DNA of 39,348 bases from Bacteroidales bacterium (GTDB lineage Bacteria > Bacteroidota > Bacteroidia > Bacteroidales > UBA932). A program made the translations under genes and the position numbers. Positions within the stretch are counted from its first letter, which is position 1, and every line of letters starts with the position of its first letter. Below the pieces are notes generated by a model. The model did no database searches, was not told where the DNA came from, and saw only the letters and a list, made by a program, of their open reading frames with translations. The DNA lies in NCBI GenBank assembly GCA_017615065.1, contig JAGAAY010000019.1:1-39348 (forward strand). Direction: 5' to 3'. Of the stretch, positions 16,578 to 24,836 are shown one piece after another.

Positions 16578-16885
16578 TACAGGAGTGCATAAAATTTGGT
16601 GATATACACAAGGACAACAGCGATGAGCAGGAGCGTGACGATGCTGATGATCATCTGCGTGCGGTTCTGGGTGGTGCGGGTTTTCTGATAGTTTCCGTCA
16701 CGGAATGCGCCGCGGATGCTGCTCCCCGGCACATATTCGCCCTTGTCGCGGGCGGCCTCGTTGGAGCCGTCCACGTCGCCGAACATGCGTTTGCGCTGTT
16801 CTTCCTCCGGATCGTAATACCGGGGCTTGTAATTGAATACCCGATGTTCGGGGTTGCCGAAAAAGCCAAAATTGAAACCTGCCAT
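16577..16885 (-). CDS. Small single-pass membrane protein of unknown function upstream of mutL
   Basis: A 102-residue protein starting MAGFNFGFFGNPEHRVFNYKP. The N-terminal 75 residues are polar and charged (YYDPEEEQRKRMFGDVDG), and residues about 78-98 form one hydrophobic helix (MIISIVTLLLIAVVLVYITKF), so it is probably anchored at the C-terminus with the N-terminal part in the cytoplasm. I recall similar small proteins near mutL in other Bacteroidales but know no function. The stop overlaps the mutL start by one base (TAATG). The promoter box TAAATTTG ends four bases before its ATG, predicting a leaderless transcript for the whole mutL run. Confidence 0.7.
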   Translation of the reverse strand: MAGFNFGFFGNPEHRVFNYKPRYYDPEEEQRKRMFGDVDGSNEAARDKGEYVPGSSIRGAFRDGNYQKTRTTQNRTQMIISIVTLLLIAVVLVYITKFYALL

Positions 16886-16889
16886 TCCG

Positions 16890-16917
16890 CAAATTTACTC
16901 TTTTTTCCGTATCTTTG
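16890..16917. promoter_or_regulatory. Compact bidirectional promoter between the mutL run and ispF
   Basis: Two outward-facing -7 boxes, TAAATTTG (minus, 16890-16897) and TATCTTTG (plus, 16910-16917), flank a T-rich 12-base centre. The whole 28-base block has the same length and layout as the one at 26507-26534. Confidence 0.65.
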
Positions 16918-16937
16918 CAAAACCTTAACACGCTACT

Positions 16938-17420
16938 ATGGATATACGCATTGGCAACGGTTACGACGTTCACGCCCTGGCTCCTGGGCTTCCGATGTTC
17001 CTCGGGGGCGTCCAAATTCCTTCGGAAAACGGCTTCGTAGCGCATTCCGACGGCGATGTGGCCATCCACGCCCTGTGCGACGCCATCCTGGGCGCGCTGG
17101 CGCTCGGCGACATCGGCCACCTGTTCCCGGATTCAGACCCCGCATACAAGGGCATCGACAGCAAGAAGCTTCTCGCTCACGTCATCGGCCTGGCCCGGGA
17201 GAAGGGCTGGAAGCTTGGAAATGCCGATGTCACCATCGCCCTCCAGGCCCCCAAGCTGGCTCCCCACATCGGCCTGATGCGCCGGACGCTGGCTTCGGTT
17301 ATCGGCTGCGACGAGGATTGCATCAGCGTCAAGGCCACCACCACGGAACGGCTGGGCTTTGTGGGCCGCGGCGAAGGATGCGAAGTCTGGGCCTCCGCGC
17401 TGCTTGCCAAAACGGAATAA
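16938..17420 (+). CDS. ispF: 2-C-methyl-D-erythritol 2,4-cyclodiphosphate synthase
   Basis: A 160-residue IspF, the fifth enzyme of the MEP isoprenoid pathway, which converts CDP-ME 2-phosphate to MEcPP and CMP. Characteristic motifs are present: GNGYDVHAL with the zinc-binding Asp/His, AHSDGDVAIHALCDAILGAL, DIGHLFPDSDPAYKGIDS, and KATTTERLGFVGRGEG. Length and motif order match the family exactly, and the protein functions as a cytoplasmic trimer. The promoter box at 16910-16917 predicts a leader of about 15 nt. The next gene has its own promoter box in the 36-base gap, so ispF may be monocistronic. Confidence 0.97.
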   Translation: MDIRIGNGYDVHALAPGLPMFLGGVQIPSENGFVAHSDGDVAIHALCDAILGALALGDIGHLFPDSDPAYKGIDSKKLLAHVIGLAREKGWKLGNADVTIALQAPKLAPHIGLMRRTLASVIGCDEDCISVKATTTERLGFVGRGEGCEVWASALLAKTE

Positions 17421-17426
17421 ATTGCG

Positions 17427-17434
17427 TAATTTTG
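17427..17434 (+). promoter_or_regulatory. -7 box upstream of the aspartokinase-like gene
   Basis: TAATTTTG matches TAnnTTTG, 22 bases before the ATG at 17457. It supports the annotated start and argues against a missing upstream kinase segment. Confidence 0.55.
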
Positions 17435-17456
17435 GGGTTGGTTAATAACACGAATC

Positions 17457-18737
17457 ATGATTGTAAAATCCTTTGTTCTCAGGCGCGATAACTACCAGGC
17501 CATCGTGTCCCTCATTGATGACAACACCATCGCCGTGGTGCGTCCGGAAAAGTTTGTGGAAAGGCTGTTCAGAAGCCTCATCGAAAGCGTAATCGTGCGC
17601 AAGGAAGACGGCAGGCAGGATCTTGCCACGCTGCTGGACTACTTCCGGGCCGTTTCGGACAATCCTTTATATCTGGAGAAGGTGGCCGAATTCGAGGTAC
17701 AGGTGCACTCGTACCTGAGCGAGGGAATGTTCGTGTATGCGCCCCTCAAGAGCGTGGAAGACTATCTCCTGGCCAAGTGCGCAAGGCTTTGTGCCGATGG
17801 TGTCGCTTGCGGCGTGCCGGGCAGCTCCGTAGTGGACGGAACCGGCTTCGTAGTGTGCCGGGAGCCGGAACCGGGCCGCAAGCCCGTGTTTGACTGGGCT
17901 CGTTCTCGCGAGGCTATCGCCTTAAGGTGCAAGGGTTCCGGCCGTCTGATCGTGTCCGGCGGATATGGCAGGCTCGAGAGCGGCTACGTAGTACGCATCG
18001 GCCGTGGCGGCTCCAACATGCTGGCGTCGCTTATTGCATCGGCCCTGGGAGCGGAGCGCGTGGAGTTTTATATCGAGGCCGATGGCCTTGACGGCCGCGC
18101 CGCCGTTACGTTCGACGAGGCAGCTCACTTCTGCGCCGGTTCATCGGCCCCGTTTGCCTCTTCCGCTTTGTGGCCAGCCAAGAATGCCGGCATCCCCGTG
18201 GTGGTGCGGAACATCTTCAACCCTGTGTTTGCCGGAACCGTGATTTCCGATTCCGCAGTTTCGCATGACGGCGCCGTCTCGGGCGTCATGGTGGATGAAG
18301 ACCTGGCACTGGTAACGGTCTACGGCACCGGCCTGCTGGGCTCCGTGGGCATCTCCTCCTCCATCATGGGCTGCCTGGGTGCCGCGGGTGTAAATATCCG
18401 CTTCATCGCCCAGACATCTTCCGAGTATTCGATTTCCTTTGCGATTCCTTCTGCCGATGCCTCACGCGCAACTGCTGCTCTGGAGGCTCTTGTGGCAGAC
18501 AATCCGCTTATGCCCCTGGACGACGTCATGCTGTTCAACCGCTCCGTGGGTATCGTTACCGTCTACGGCAGCCGCATCAAGAACGTCCCCGGCGTGAGCG
18601 GCAAAGTCTTCGGCCTCCTTGGCTCCGCCGGCGTGAACGTCATCGCCTCCGCCCAGGGCGGCGAGGAACTCTCCATCTCCGTTGTCGTAGACGCCTCGGA
18701 CGTCTCCCGCGCCCTTGCCGCGCTGAAAGCGCTGTAG
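17457..18737 (+). CDS. Aspartokinase-like protein with two ACT domains, lacking the kinase N-terminal motif
   Basis: A 426-residue protein. Residues about 155-255 align by eye with the second half of the aspartokinase catalytic domain: YVVRIGRGGSNMLASLIASALGAERVEFY, EADGL, then AKNAGIPVVVRNIFNP and GTVI. Two ACT domains follow (about 285-350 and 360-426, starting VTVYGTGLLGSVGISSSIMG and VTVYGSRIKNVPGVSGKVFG). The KFGGTSV motif that begins true aspartokinases is absent, RGGSD reads RGGSN and the VDGVYTADP region is degenerate. The start is supported by a promoter box 22 bases upstream, so this is not a truncation caused by start choice. A regulatory, amino-acid-sensing or otherwise altered role is plausible; catalytic aspartokinase activity is doubtful. 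Confidence 0.75.
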   Translation: MIVKSFVLRRDNYQAIVSLIDDNTIAVVRPEKFVERLFRSLIESVIVRKEDGRQDLATLLDYFRAVSDNPLYLEKVAEFEVQVHSYLSEGMFVYAPLKSVEDYLLAKCARLCADGVACGVPGSSVVDGTGFVVCREPEPGRKPVFDWARSREAIALRCKGSGRLIVSGGYGRLESGYVVRIGRGGSNMLASLIASALGAERVEFYIEADGLDGRAAVTFDEAAHFCAGSSAPFASSALWPAKNAGIPVVVRNIFNPVFAGTVISDSAVSHDGAVSGVMVDEDLALVTVYGTGLLGSVGISSSIMGCLGAAGVNIRFIAQTSSEYSISFAIPSADASRATAALEALVADNPLMPLDDVMLFNRSVGIVTVYGSRIKNVPGVSGKVFGLLGSAGVNVIASAQGGEELSISVVVDASDVSRALAALKAL

Positions 18738-18754
18738 CCCCGCGCTTGTGCGCG

Positions 18755-18860
18755 CTGGCGGCCAACCGCCTGATAATCAACACGTTGATGGCTTGCCGGT
18801 GCAAAAAAATTTGCACCGGCAAACACGTAAGAAACTGAAACACAAATAGTTAAGCGCCAG
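18755..18860. repeat. 106-bp palindromic intergenic element, copy A
   Basis: An imperfect palindrome with ends CTGGCGGC and GCGCCAG, a 34-bp core at 18791-18824 (TTGCCGGTGCAAA / TTTGCACCGGCAA stem, AAAA loop) and 36-base arms. It lies between the aspartokinase-like gene and the UvrA2-type gene, both plus strand. The same element recurs at 21271, 29811 and 32776. Confidence 0.85.
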
Positions 18861-18863
18861 GTA

Positions 18864-21269
18864 ATGGACAGTATAAAGATACGCGGAGCGAGGGAGAACA
18901 ACCTCAAGGGGGTGTCGCTGGACATTCCCAAGTACAAGGTAACGGTTTTCACGGGCGTTTCGGGCTCCGGGAAGAGTTCGCTGGTGCTGGACACCATCGC
19001 CGCGAAGTCCCGCAGGGAGCTGAACGACACGTTCCCCACGTTTGTGCAACAGTATCTACCAAAGTACGGCAGGCCGCATGTGGACAGCATCGAGGGGCTG
19101 CCCATCGCCATCGTCATCGACCAGAAGAAGCCGCAGCAGAATTCCCGCTCCACCGTTGGCACTTATACCGATATCTACGCGCTGATGCGACTGCTTTTCT
19201 CGCGCGTGGGCAAGCCGTTCGTGGGCTATTCCGATACTTTCAGCTTCAACCATCCCGCCGGAAGCTGCCCAAGGTGCTCCGGTCTGGGCGAAATCCGCGA
19301 GCTGGACATCCATAAGCTTGTCGATTTTGACAAGAGCCTAAACGACGAAGACACAATACATTACATCGCCTTTGGAAAGGGCGGGTGGCGATGGATCCGC
19401 TATGCGCACAGCGGGCTTTTCGACCTGGACAAGAAGATTAAGGACTACTCGCCGGAGGAGCTTGATCTTTTCCTGAACAGCCCCCAGATCCGCCTGAAAA
19501 ACCCGCCGTCCAACTGGCCCAAAACTGCTAAGTATGAGGGACTTATCCCCCGAATGTACCGTAGCATCATCAACTCCGAGGAAGGTTTGCTCCACAGCGC
19601 CGTTCTGAACCCGATGCTCCGGATGGGCGTGTGCCCGGATTGCGGCGGCACGCGACTGAACGAAAAGGCCCGGAGCTGCAAAATCGACGGTCTTTCCATT
19701 GCCGATGTGTGCTCAATGTCGATTTCCCGCCTTCGGGTTTGGGTCGATGGGCTGGCCGATCCCCTGGCGGCCGATCTGAAATCGGCCATCGGCGCGCGTC
19801 TGGCCGCGCTGGAAGAAATCGGCCTGGGATACCTGAGCCTGGATCGCGGTGTGGGAACTCTGAGTGGCGGCGAGGCGCAGCGATGCAAGATTGCGAAGTA
19901 CATCAATTCCTCGCTGTCCGATGTGCTGTATATCCTTGACGAGCCCAGCGTGGGCCTGCACAACCGCGACATCGAGCTGATGAAACGCTCTGTCCTGAAG
20001 CTGCGCGACGCCGGGAACACGGTGTTGCTTGTGGAACACCATCGGGAATTGATCAGTATTGCCGATTGGGTGGTGGACCTGGGCCCCGGCCCCGGTGCAG
20101 AAGGCGGCCGCATTATCTTCGAAGGCACGTACCCCGAGCTTCTGAAAAGCTCCACCGACACGGGCCGCTTCCTCGGAGCTTCGTTGCCGTTTAAAGAGCA
20201 CGTTAGAAAAAGTGTTACTGACACGGCGTTGGAAAAAAGTTTTTCTGACTCCGCGGACGAAAACTTTTCTAGTCTAAAAAATGACGTCGAAAAGTTTTGT
20301 CCGACTCCGTTATCGAAAAACTTTTTCCCCTTACGCGGAGCAAGTTTGCATAACTTGCAAAACATCGATGTAGACATTCCGCTGGGCGTTTTCGGGGTTG
20401 TGGCCGGTGTGGCCGGCAGCGGCAAGAGCTCGCTGATGGAGTGCTTCCGCAATGCGTACGGGCGTGACGACATAGTGTACATCAGCCAGAAGAGCATCGG
20501 TGTGAGCCTGCGCTCCACTCCCGCTACCTATATGGATGTGGCGGGGGATATCCGCAAGGCGTTCGCCAAGGCGCACAAGCTTAAGGAGGACAACTTCACA
20601 TTCAACGGGAAGGGTGGCTGTCCGGTGTGCGGCGGCAAGGGTGTGATAGTGTCCGAGATGGCCTTCATGGACTCCATCGAAACGGTCTGCGAAGCTTGCG
20701 GCGGCCTCCGCTACGCCCCCGAAGTGTTAGAGTATAAGATCTCTCCGCGCGCTTCGCTTGGTCGAGATGACAGTGTTGTCATTTCGAGCGGAGCCGGAGG
20801 CGGAGTCGAGAAATCTCTGAATATAGCACAGGTGATGGATCTGTCGGTGCGGCGGGCGTCGGAGTTTTTCGCGGGAACGGTTATCGAGCAGAAGCTTAAG
20901 CCGCTCATTGACGTGGGGCTACAGTATCTGCACCTGAACCAGGCGCTATCGACACTCAGCGGAGGGGAGCTGCAGCGGCTCAAGCTGGCGTCATACCTGG
21001 GCGAGGAGGGAAAGATTTTCATTATCGACGAGCCTACGGACGGCCTGCACACCAAGGATGTGCGGCACATACTGCGGCTTTTCGACTCTCTCGTGGACCG
21101 TGGCAACACCGTGTGGCTCATCGAGCATAACACGGACGTGATTCGCAGCGCGGATTACGTGATTGAGCTCGGTCCCGGCGCCGGCGAGAACGGTGGCCGC
21201 ATCATCTACTGCGGCCCTCCCTCGGAAATGCCGCAAAACCCCGCTTCCGTCTCTGGCCCGTATTTGTAG
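18864..21269 (+). CDS. uvrA: UvrA2-type ABC ATPase (UvrA paralog without UvrB-binding domain)
   Basis: An 801-residue UvrA-family ABC ATPase. First half: Walker A GVSGSGKSSL at 31-40, NSRSTVGTYTDIY, LSGGEAQR and the ILDEPSVGLH Walker B. Second half: GVAGSGKSSL, LSGGELQR, FIIDEPTDGLH. Zinc-module cysteines are CPRC, CPDC, CPVC and CEAC. Canonical UvrA is about 940 residues; here VGKPFVGYSDTFSFNHPAGSCPRC joins the ATPase start directly to the zinc region, so the UvrB-binding domain is absent, as in UvrA2 proteins linked to tolerance of DNA-damaging or intercalating compounds. Two insertions are encoded by repeats: residues about 448-489 (AT-rich, 20204-20330) and about 625-652 (20737-20818). 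The ATG lies three bases after repeat copy A. Confidence 0.88.
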   Translation: MDSIKIRGARENNLKGVSLDIPKYKVTVFTGVSGSGKSSLVLDTIAAKSRRELNDTFPTFVQQYLPKYGRPHVDSIEGLPIAIVIDQKKPQQNSRSTVGTYTDIYALMRLLFSRVGKPFVGYSDTFSFNHPAGSCPRCSGLGEIRELDIHKLVDFDKSLNDEDTIHYIAFGKGGWRWIRYAHSGLFDLDKKIKDYSPEELDLFLNSPQIRLKNPPSNWPKTAKYEGLIPRMYRSIINSEEGLLHSAVLNPMLRMGVCPDCGGTRLNEKARSCKIDGLSIADVCSMSISRLRVWVDGLADPLAADLKSAIGARLAALEEIGLGYLSLDRGVGTLSGGEAQRCKIAKYINSSLSDVLYILDEPSVGLHNRDIELMKRSVLKLRDAGNTVLLVEHHRELISIADWVVDLGPGPGAEGGRIIFEGTYPELLKSSTDTGRFLGASLPFKEHVRKSVTDTALEKSFSDSADENFSSLKNDVEKFCPTPLSKNFFPLRGASLHNLQNIDVDIPLGVFGVVAGVAGSGKSSLMECFRNAYGRDDIVYISQKSIGVSLRSTPATYMDVAGDIRKAFAKAHKLKEDNFTFNGKGGCPVCGGKGVIVSEMAFMDSIETVCEACGGLRYAPEVLEYKISPRASLGRDDSVVISSGAGGGVEKSLNIAQVMDLSVRRASEFFAGTVIEQKLKPLIDVGLQYLHLNQALSTLSGGELQRLKLASYLGEEGKIFIIDEPTDGLHTKDVRHILRLFDSLVDRGNTVWLIEHNTDVIRSADYVIELGPGAGENGGRIIYCGPPSEMPQNPASVSGPYL
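20204..20330. repeat. AT-rich duplicated dyad repeat inside the UvrA2-type gene
   Basis: Two related units of about 42 bases, each with GAAAA-xx-TTTTC dyads flanking GACTCCG, encode the linker between the two ABC halves (EKSFSDSADENF and EKFCPTPLSKNF). Composition differs sharply from the surrounding GC-rich gene. Confidence 0.6.
20737..20818. repeat. In-frame palindromic repeat inside the UvrA2-type gene (copy 2 of 6)
   Basis: Two inverted halves meet here: AGATCTCTCCGCGCG...GGTCGAGATGACA and TGTCATTTCGAGCGGAGCC...GTCGAGAAATCTC. The encoded peptide LGRDDSVVISSGAGGGVEKS matches that of the mutL copy, so both are inserted in the same frame and orientation relative to the gene. Confidence 0.8.
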
Positions 21270-21270
21270 T

Positions 21271-21376
21271 CTGGCGGACAACACGTTGATACACTGTAAG
21301 ATACGTGTTTGCCGGTGCAAAAATTTTTGCACCGGCAAACCATTAACACGCTGATTGACAGACAGATAGCCGCCAG
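21271..21376. repeat. 106-bp palindromic intergenic element, copy B
   Basis: Ends CTGGCGG and GCCGCCAG; the 34-bp core at 21307-21340 is a perfect palindrome (GTTTGCCGGTGCAAAAA and its complement). It fills the gap between convergent genes almost exactly: one base after the upstream TAG and two bases before the stop of the flavoprotein gene. Confidence 0.88.
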
Positions 21377-21378
21377 CG

Positions 21379-24300
21379 CTATTTGAACGCACTCTCGTCC
21401 AGGCCGTTGCCGCCAATGGCGAGCTCGCGGAAGAAGGCGGGAACGGGACGCCCCATGAGCACATCCACGTACAGTTTGGCGATGTACTGCGAGAGCATGA
21501 AGCCATGGCCGCGCATGCCGCAGAACAGGCCCAGCGACGGATCCACGATGTAGCGTGGCTCCGTGTAGTAGCCCGCCCAGGTGGCCTGGAAGCTGGTGCC
21601 GCGCAGACGCGGGATCCACTCGCAGAACACCTCCGCGGCAATCTCCAGGAACTCGCGCGAATTCACGCGAAGGTCCTTACCCGCCTCGGCCGAGTCGCAT
21701 GCAGGCGAAGCGCAGCCGATAATCTGGCCGGTGGAAGCGAGCTGCTGCCCGTACACCGCGGAAAAGCCCTTGTAGTGACGGCGGTCGATTAGCATGTCCA
21801 GCGAATCGCCATCAGGCCCCATAAGCGGCAGCCTCTTGGTGATAAACGCCTGATGCCTAACCGCATACAGCCCCGTCTTAATGCCCAGCATCGACGCAAA
21901 CTTCTCCGCCCCGGCGCCCATCGCATTAACGAAAATGCCGGTCTTGTAGCGACGGTACCGCCCGTCCGGCAGCTTCACCGTAGCGTAATAAACGCCGTCC
22001 TGCAAAGCCACATCCACGAGCTCCGTATCCTCCAGAACTTCACCGCCAAGGCCGATGCCGATGCGCCTCACCGTGTCGATGGTCTTGCCCGGCGACGCCT
22101 GCCAGCAATCGTTGGAAATCAGCGCGTGGGAATACAAATCGAGATTGGGATTAAGGTAGGGCGATATATACTTGGGGAAGTCCTTCCTGTCGATCATGAA
22201 AGCGTCCGACCATGCCCTGGAAGCATCCAAACTGCGATAAGTTGCCTCATCGTGCACGAAATTGACGTAACGCGTCATCTTAAGGTCTATGTCGCGCTTA
22301 CCCTGCAGCTCGCGGAAAATCTCCAGGTTGCCACGGGCGATCTCCGCCAGCGCAGGTACCGAGAACGCGGGCCGTCCGCCGGCGATGCATCGCCACGAAC
22401 TGCCGTGGTCGTTGTTCACCAGCACGGGCTTAAGCCCCTCCTCCGCCAGATAGCGGAACGTGGCGGAACCCGCCATGCCGCCTCCGGCGACCAGCGCGCC
22501 CACCTCAACCACCGAGGCTTCGGTTTTCTCGGCCGCAGTGATAAGGGAAGATTTCTCGACTCCGCCCTGCGGGCTCCGCTCGAAATGACAAGGGGGCACC
22601 AGCCCGCCTATCTCCACGAGGTTCGCCATGGGGCCGCGGGGCGTAAAGTCGCCCGTGACCTCGATGCCGTTGGCGCGGAGGATCTGCTTCGCGCGCGGCA
22701 GGCAGCGGGAGCCGCGGCACGGGCCCATGCCCAGCCGCGAAATGTGCTTGAGCTCCTGCGCAGTGATGCTCTTGCGCCCCTGAAGCAGCTCCAGCAGGCT
22801 TGCAAGCGACACATCCTCGCAGTGGCACACGAAAGTATCGGCCCCGTCAGACGCACATGGCGTGAGCACCAGCTCCGACGGATACTTGTCCACGGGGATG
22901 AACCCGCGGGCATCCGTGAGCCCGTTGGCGCCGATCCACGACACCGCTTTCACAACGGCCACATTGGTCTTGTTGGGCTTGCGGACAATCCGCTCTATCT
23001 CGCCTGTACCCACCTTGGCGCCGTTGTCATCGACAAGGAATACCTCCTTGGTGGCCGGCTCGTCGAACTCGTACGGGAAATACACCAGCCCGCGCGAAGG
23101 ATTGTAACCGAAAATGGCCAGTCCGGGGCACTGCGACACGCATTCCATACAGCCGATGCACTTGTCGTAATCTATAACCGGCGTCACCGACGTGGAACTC
23201 TTGGTAATAGCCCCCTGCCGGCATGCGAACGAGCATGGATTGCAGGCGAACCCGTACAGGCAGTCCGCCACCACAAACGGCTTCACGCGCGTGGCATCCG
23301 GCATGCGCGGCTGCTCCAGAACCCGCACCGGGCGCTGCTGGGAGTCGATATACTCCTTGCTGATAGCCAGATAGCGGTTGTAATCCGTCCTCAGCCCCAG
23401 GTCCTGCATAACCTCAAGAGCGCACTGGCGGCCCCTGAGGACTGCCGATGTACCCTCGCCGATCCTCACTGCATCGCCAACACCGTGGCACGCACGTCCA
23501 AAAACGCGCGCACCCTTGCGCAGAAGCTGGCTGTCCGGCAGCAGACCCGTGCAGATATTGATACAGTCGATGCCGTCCAGACGCACCTCGGTGCCCGGAA
23601 TCGGCTTGAAATTCTCGCACTTGGCGATGATGGCTCCCACGACCCCGCTTCTATCGGCATTAGGAATTGCCTCCACCAGCGTATAGCCGGTGAGAATCGG
23701 AATCCCCAGCCTGCGCACTCGGTTGGCCTGCACCGGGAAACCGCCCTCGTGGGGCATCGCCTCGATGATGGCCTTCACGCTCGCGCCCGCCTGCATCGCC
23801 TGATAAGAAGTGAGATAGCCGATGTTGCCGGCTCCCACCGTGAGGATATTCTTGCCCAGCAGCGTGAACTCCGTGTTCATCATGCGCTGCACAACCGCGG
23901 CGGTGTACACGCCCGGCAGATCGTCGTTCTTGAACGGCGGCATGAACGGCAGCGCACCTGCGGCCACCACCAGCACATCGGCATCGACATAGAATATCTC
24001 CTGCGTCTTGATATTCTTCACCGCGAGACGGCGTCCCTCCAGGATATCCCACACTACGGAATTGAGCATAATGCCCTCCTGGTCCACGCCAGCCAGAGTG
24101 GATGCAATGTCGAATCCGCGCATTCCGCCCAGCTTCTTCTCCTTTTCGAAGAAGAAGAACTGATGCGTCTGCATGCGGAACTGTCCGCCCACCGCGGCAT
24201 TATTGTCGATGACGAGGTTGTCCACCCCCGCCTTCCGCAACTCCTCTCGCACGGCAAGCCCCGCCGGGCCCGCACCCACGATAGCGACGGTGGTGCGATA

Positions 24301-24645
24301 AATACGAGCGGACGAGGAGGCGGCTGTGTTGACGGGGGCCTCTTGTGGGGGTAAAGTCGCCTCCTCAATCCGTTTAACTTCCTTGACTCCATCGACCTTC
24401 GTGATGCAAATCCTGCGCACATGCCCGTCCACGAGCATTTCACAGGCGCCGCACTTGCCGATGCCGCACTCCATCGAGCGCGGACGGTCCTTCAAACTGT
24501 GGTGATGAACGCGAAGGCCCGCCTGATGCAGCGCAGCGGCAATCGTCTGCCCCTTCTGCCCCGCCACACGCGTGCCTTCATAATCGAAATACCACAAATC
24601 CTCCTCCGGAACCTCCAGAATCGGATGATTCGATATCTTATACAT
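21379..24645 (-). CDS. Multi-cofactor FAD/iron-sulfur oxidoreductase, probable one-chain proline/amino-acid dehydrogenase
   Basis: A 1088-residue fusion. Domains in order: 2Fe-2S ferredoxin-like (C60, C65, C68, C80); FAD/NAD disulfide-reductase-type domain with GAGPAG at 124-129 and a second Rossmann motif GAGNIG at 271-276; a cysteine-rich 4Fe-4S region (C462, C468, C471, C475 and C496, C499, C502, C506); a BFD-type 2Fe-2S domain (C607, C609, C643, C648); and a D-amino-acid-oxidase/sarcosine-oxidase-type FAD domain (GGGMAG at 721-726 to the end). Separate subunits of this kind form archaeal dye-linked L-proline dehydrogenase and HcnABC/SoxAB-like enzymes. With P5C dehydrogenase immediately upstream, proline or hydroxyproline oxidation is the best guess. 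A palindromic repeat (residues 686-700) sits at the junction before the last domain. Confidence 0.85.
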   Translation of the reverse strand: MYKISNHPILEVPEEDLWYFDYEGTRVAGQKGQTIAAALHQAGLRVHHHSLKDRPRSMECGIGKCGACEMLVDGHVRRICITKVDGVKEVKRIEEATLPPQEAPVNTAASSSARIYRTTVAIVGAGPAGLAVREELRKAGVDNLVIDNNAAVGGQFRMQTHQFFFFEKEKKLGGMRGFDIASTLAGVDQEGIMLNSVVWDILEGRRLAVKNIKTQEIFYVDADVLVVAAGALPFMPPFKNDDLPGVYTAAVVQRMMNTEFTLLGKNILTVGAGNIGYLTSYQAMQAGASVKAIIEAMPHEGGFPVQANRVRRLGIPILTGYTLVEAIPNADRSGVVGAIIAKCENFKPIPGTEVRLDGIDCINICTGLLPDSQLLRKGARVFGRACHGVGDAVRIGEGTSAVLRGRQCALEVMQDLGLRTDYNRYLAISKEYIDSQQRPVRVLEQPRMPDATRVKPFVVADCLYGFACNPCSFACRQGAITKSSTSVTPVIDYDKCIGCMECVSQCPGLAIFGYNPSRGLVYFPYEFDEPATKEVFLVDDNGAKVGTGEIERIVRKPNKTNVAVVKAVSWIGANGLTDARGFIPVDKYPSELVLTPCASDGADTFVCHCEDVSLASLLELLQGRKSITAQELKHISRLGMGPCRGSRCLPRAKQILRANGIEVTGDFTPRGPMANLVEIGGLVPPCHFERSPQGGVEKSSLITAAEKTEASVVEVGALVAGGGMAGSATFRYLAEEGLKPVLVNNDHGSSWRCIAGGRPAFSVPALAEIARGNLEIFRELQGKRDIDLKMTRYVNFVHDEATYRSLDASRAWSDAFMIDRKDFPKYISPYLNPNLDLYSHALISNDCWQASPGKTIDTVRRIGIGLGGEVLEDTELVDVALQDGVYYATVKLPDGRYRRYKTGIFVNAMGAGAEKFASMLGIKTGLYAVRHQAFITKRLPLMGPDGDSLDMLIDRRHYKGFSAVYGQQLASTGQIIGCASPACDSAEAGKDLRVNSREFLEIAAEVFCEWIPRLRGTSFQATWAGYYTEPRYIVDPSLGLFCGMRGHGFMLSQYIAKLYVDVLMGRPVPAFFRELAIGGNGLDESAFK
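22549..22590. repeat. In-frame palindromic repeat inside the flavoprotein gene (copy 3 of 6)
   Basis: A 42-base copy (AGATTTCTCGACTCCGCC ... CGCTCGAAATGACA) encodes CHFERSPQGGVEKSS, a different frame from the mutL and UvrA2 copies. It falls between the BFD and oxidase domains. Confidence 0.8.
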
Positions 24646-24674
24646 TCAGTTCGTCTGGTTTTTGGCGACAAGAA

Positions 24675-24821
24675 GACGATTGGCAGTGTCCGGGGGCTTG
24701 TCCACCCCCGGACAAGTATAGGGGGAGGGGCCCGTTGGATACAAGTTCTCGTTTACGAGGACGCGGTAGACAATGGGGGGGGCCGAAGCGTAGCGGAGTC
24801 CCCCGGACACTGTCAATCGTC
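24675..24821. repeat. Inverted-repeat element with competing arms between pruA and the flavoprotein gene
   Basis: Arms 24675-24696 and 24800-24821 match as inverted repeats at 21 of 22 positions. A third copy of the end word, CCCCCGGAC at 24705-24713, can also pair with the left arm. The element fills most of the 191-base gap. On the minus-strand transcript two GTCCGGGGG segments therefore compete for one CCCCCGGAC. No T-run follows, so it is not a standard terminator. A short open frame crossing it looks spurious. Confidence 0.65.
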
Positions 24822-24836
24822 TTCCAGACAAAAACC

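Noticed and set aside
21853-24354. Very long open frame (833 codons) on the plus strand, opposite the flavoprotein gene
   Set aside because: It lies wholly antisense to a gene with clear domain motifs; it has no promoter box or recognisable domains, and long antisense frames are expected with this GC-rich codon usage.
24646-24831. 61-codon minus-strand frame across the inverted-repeat element between pruA and the flavoprotein gene
   Set aside because: The frame consists of the repeat arms and their spacer, and shows no protein-like pattern.
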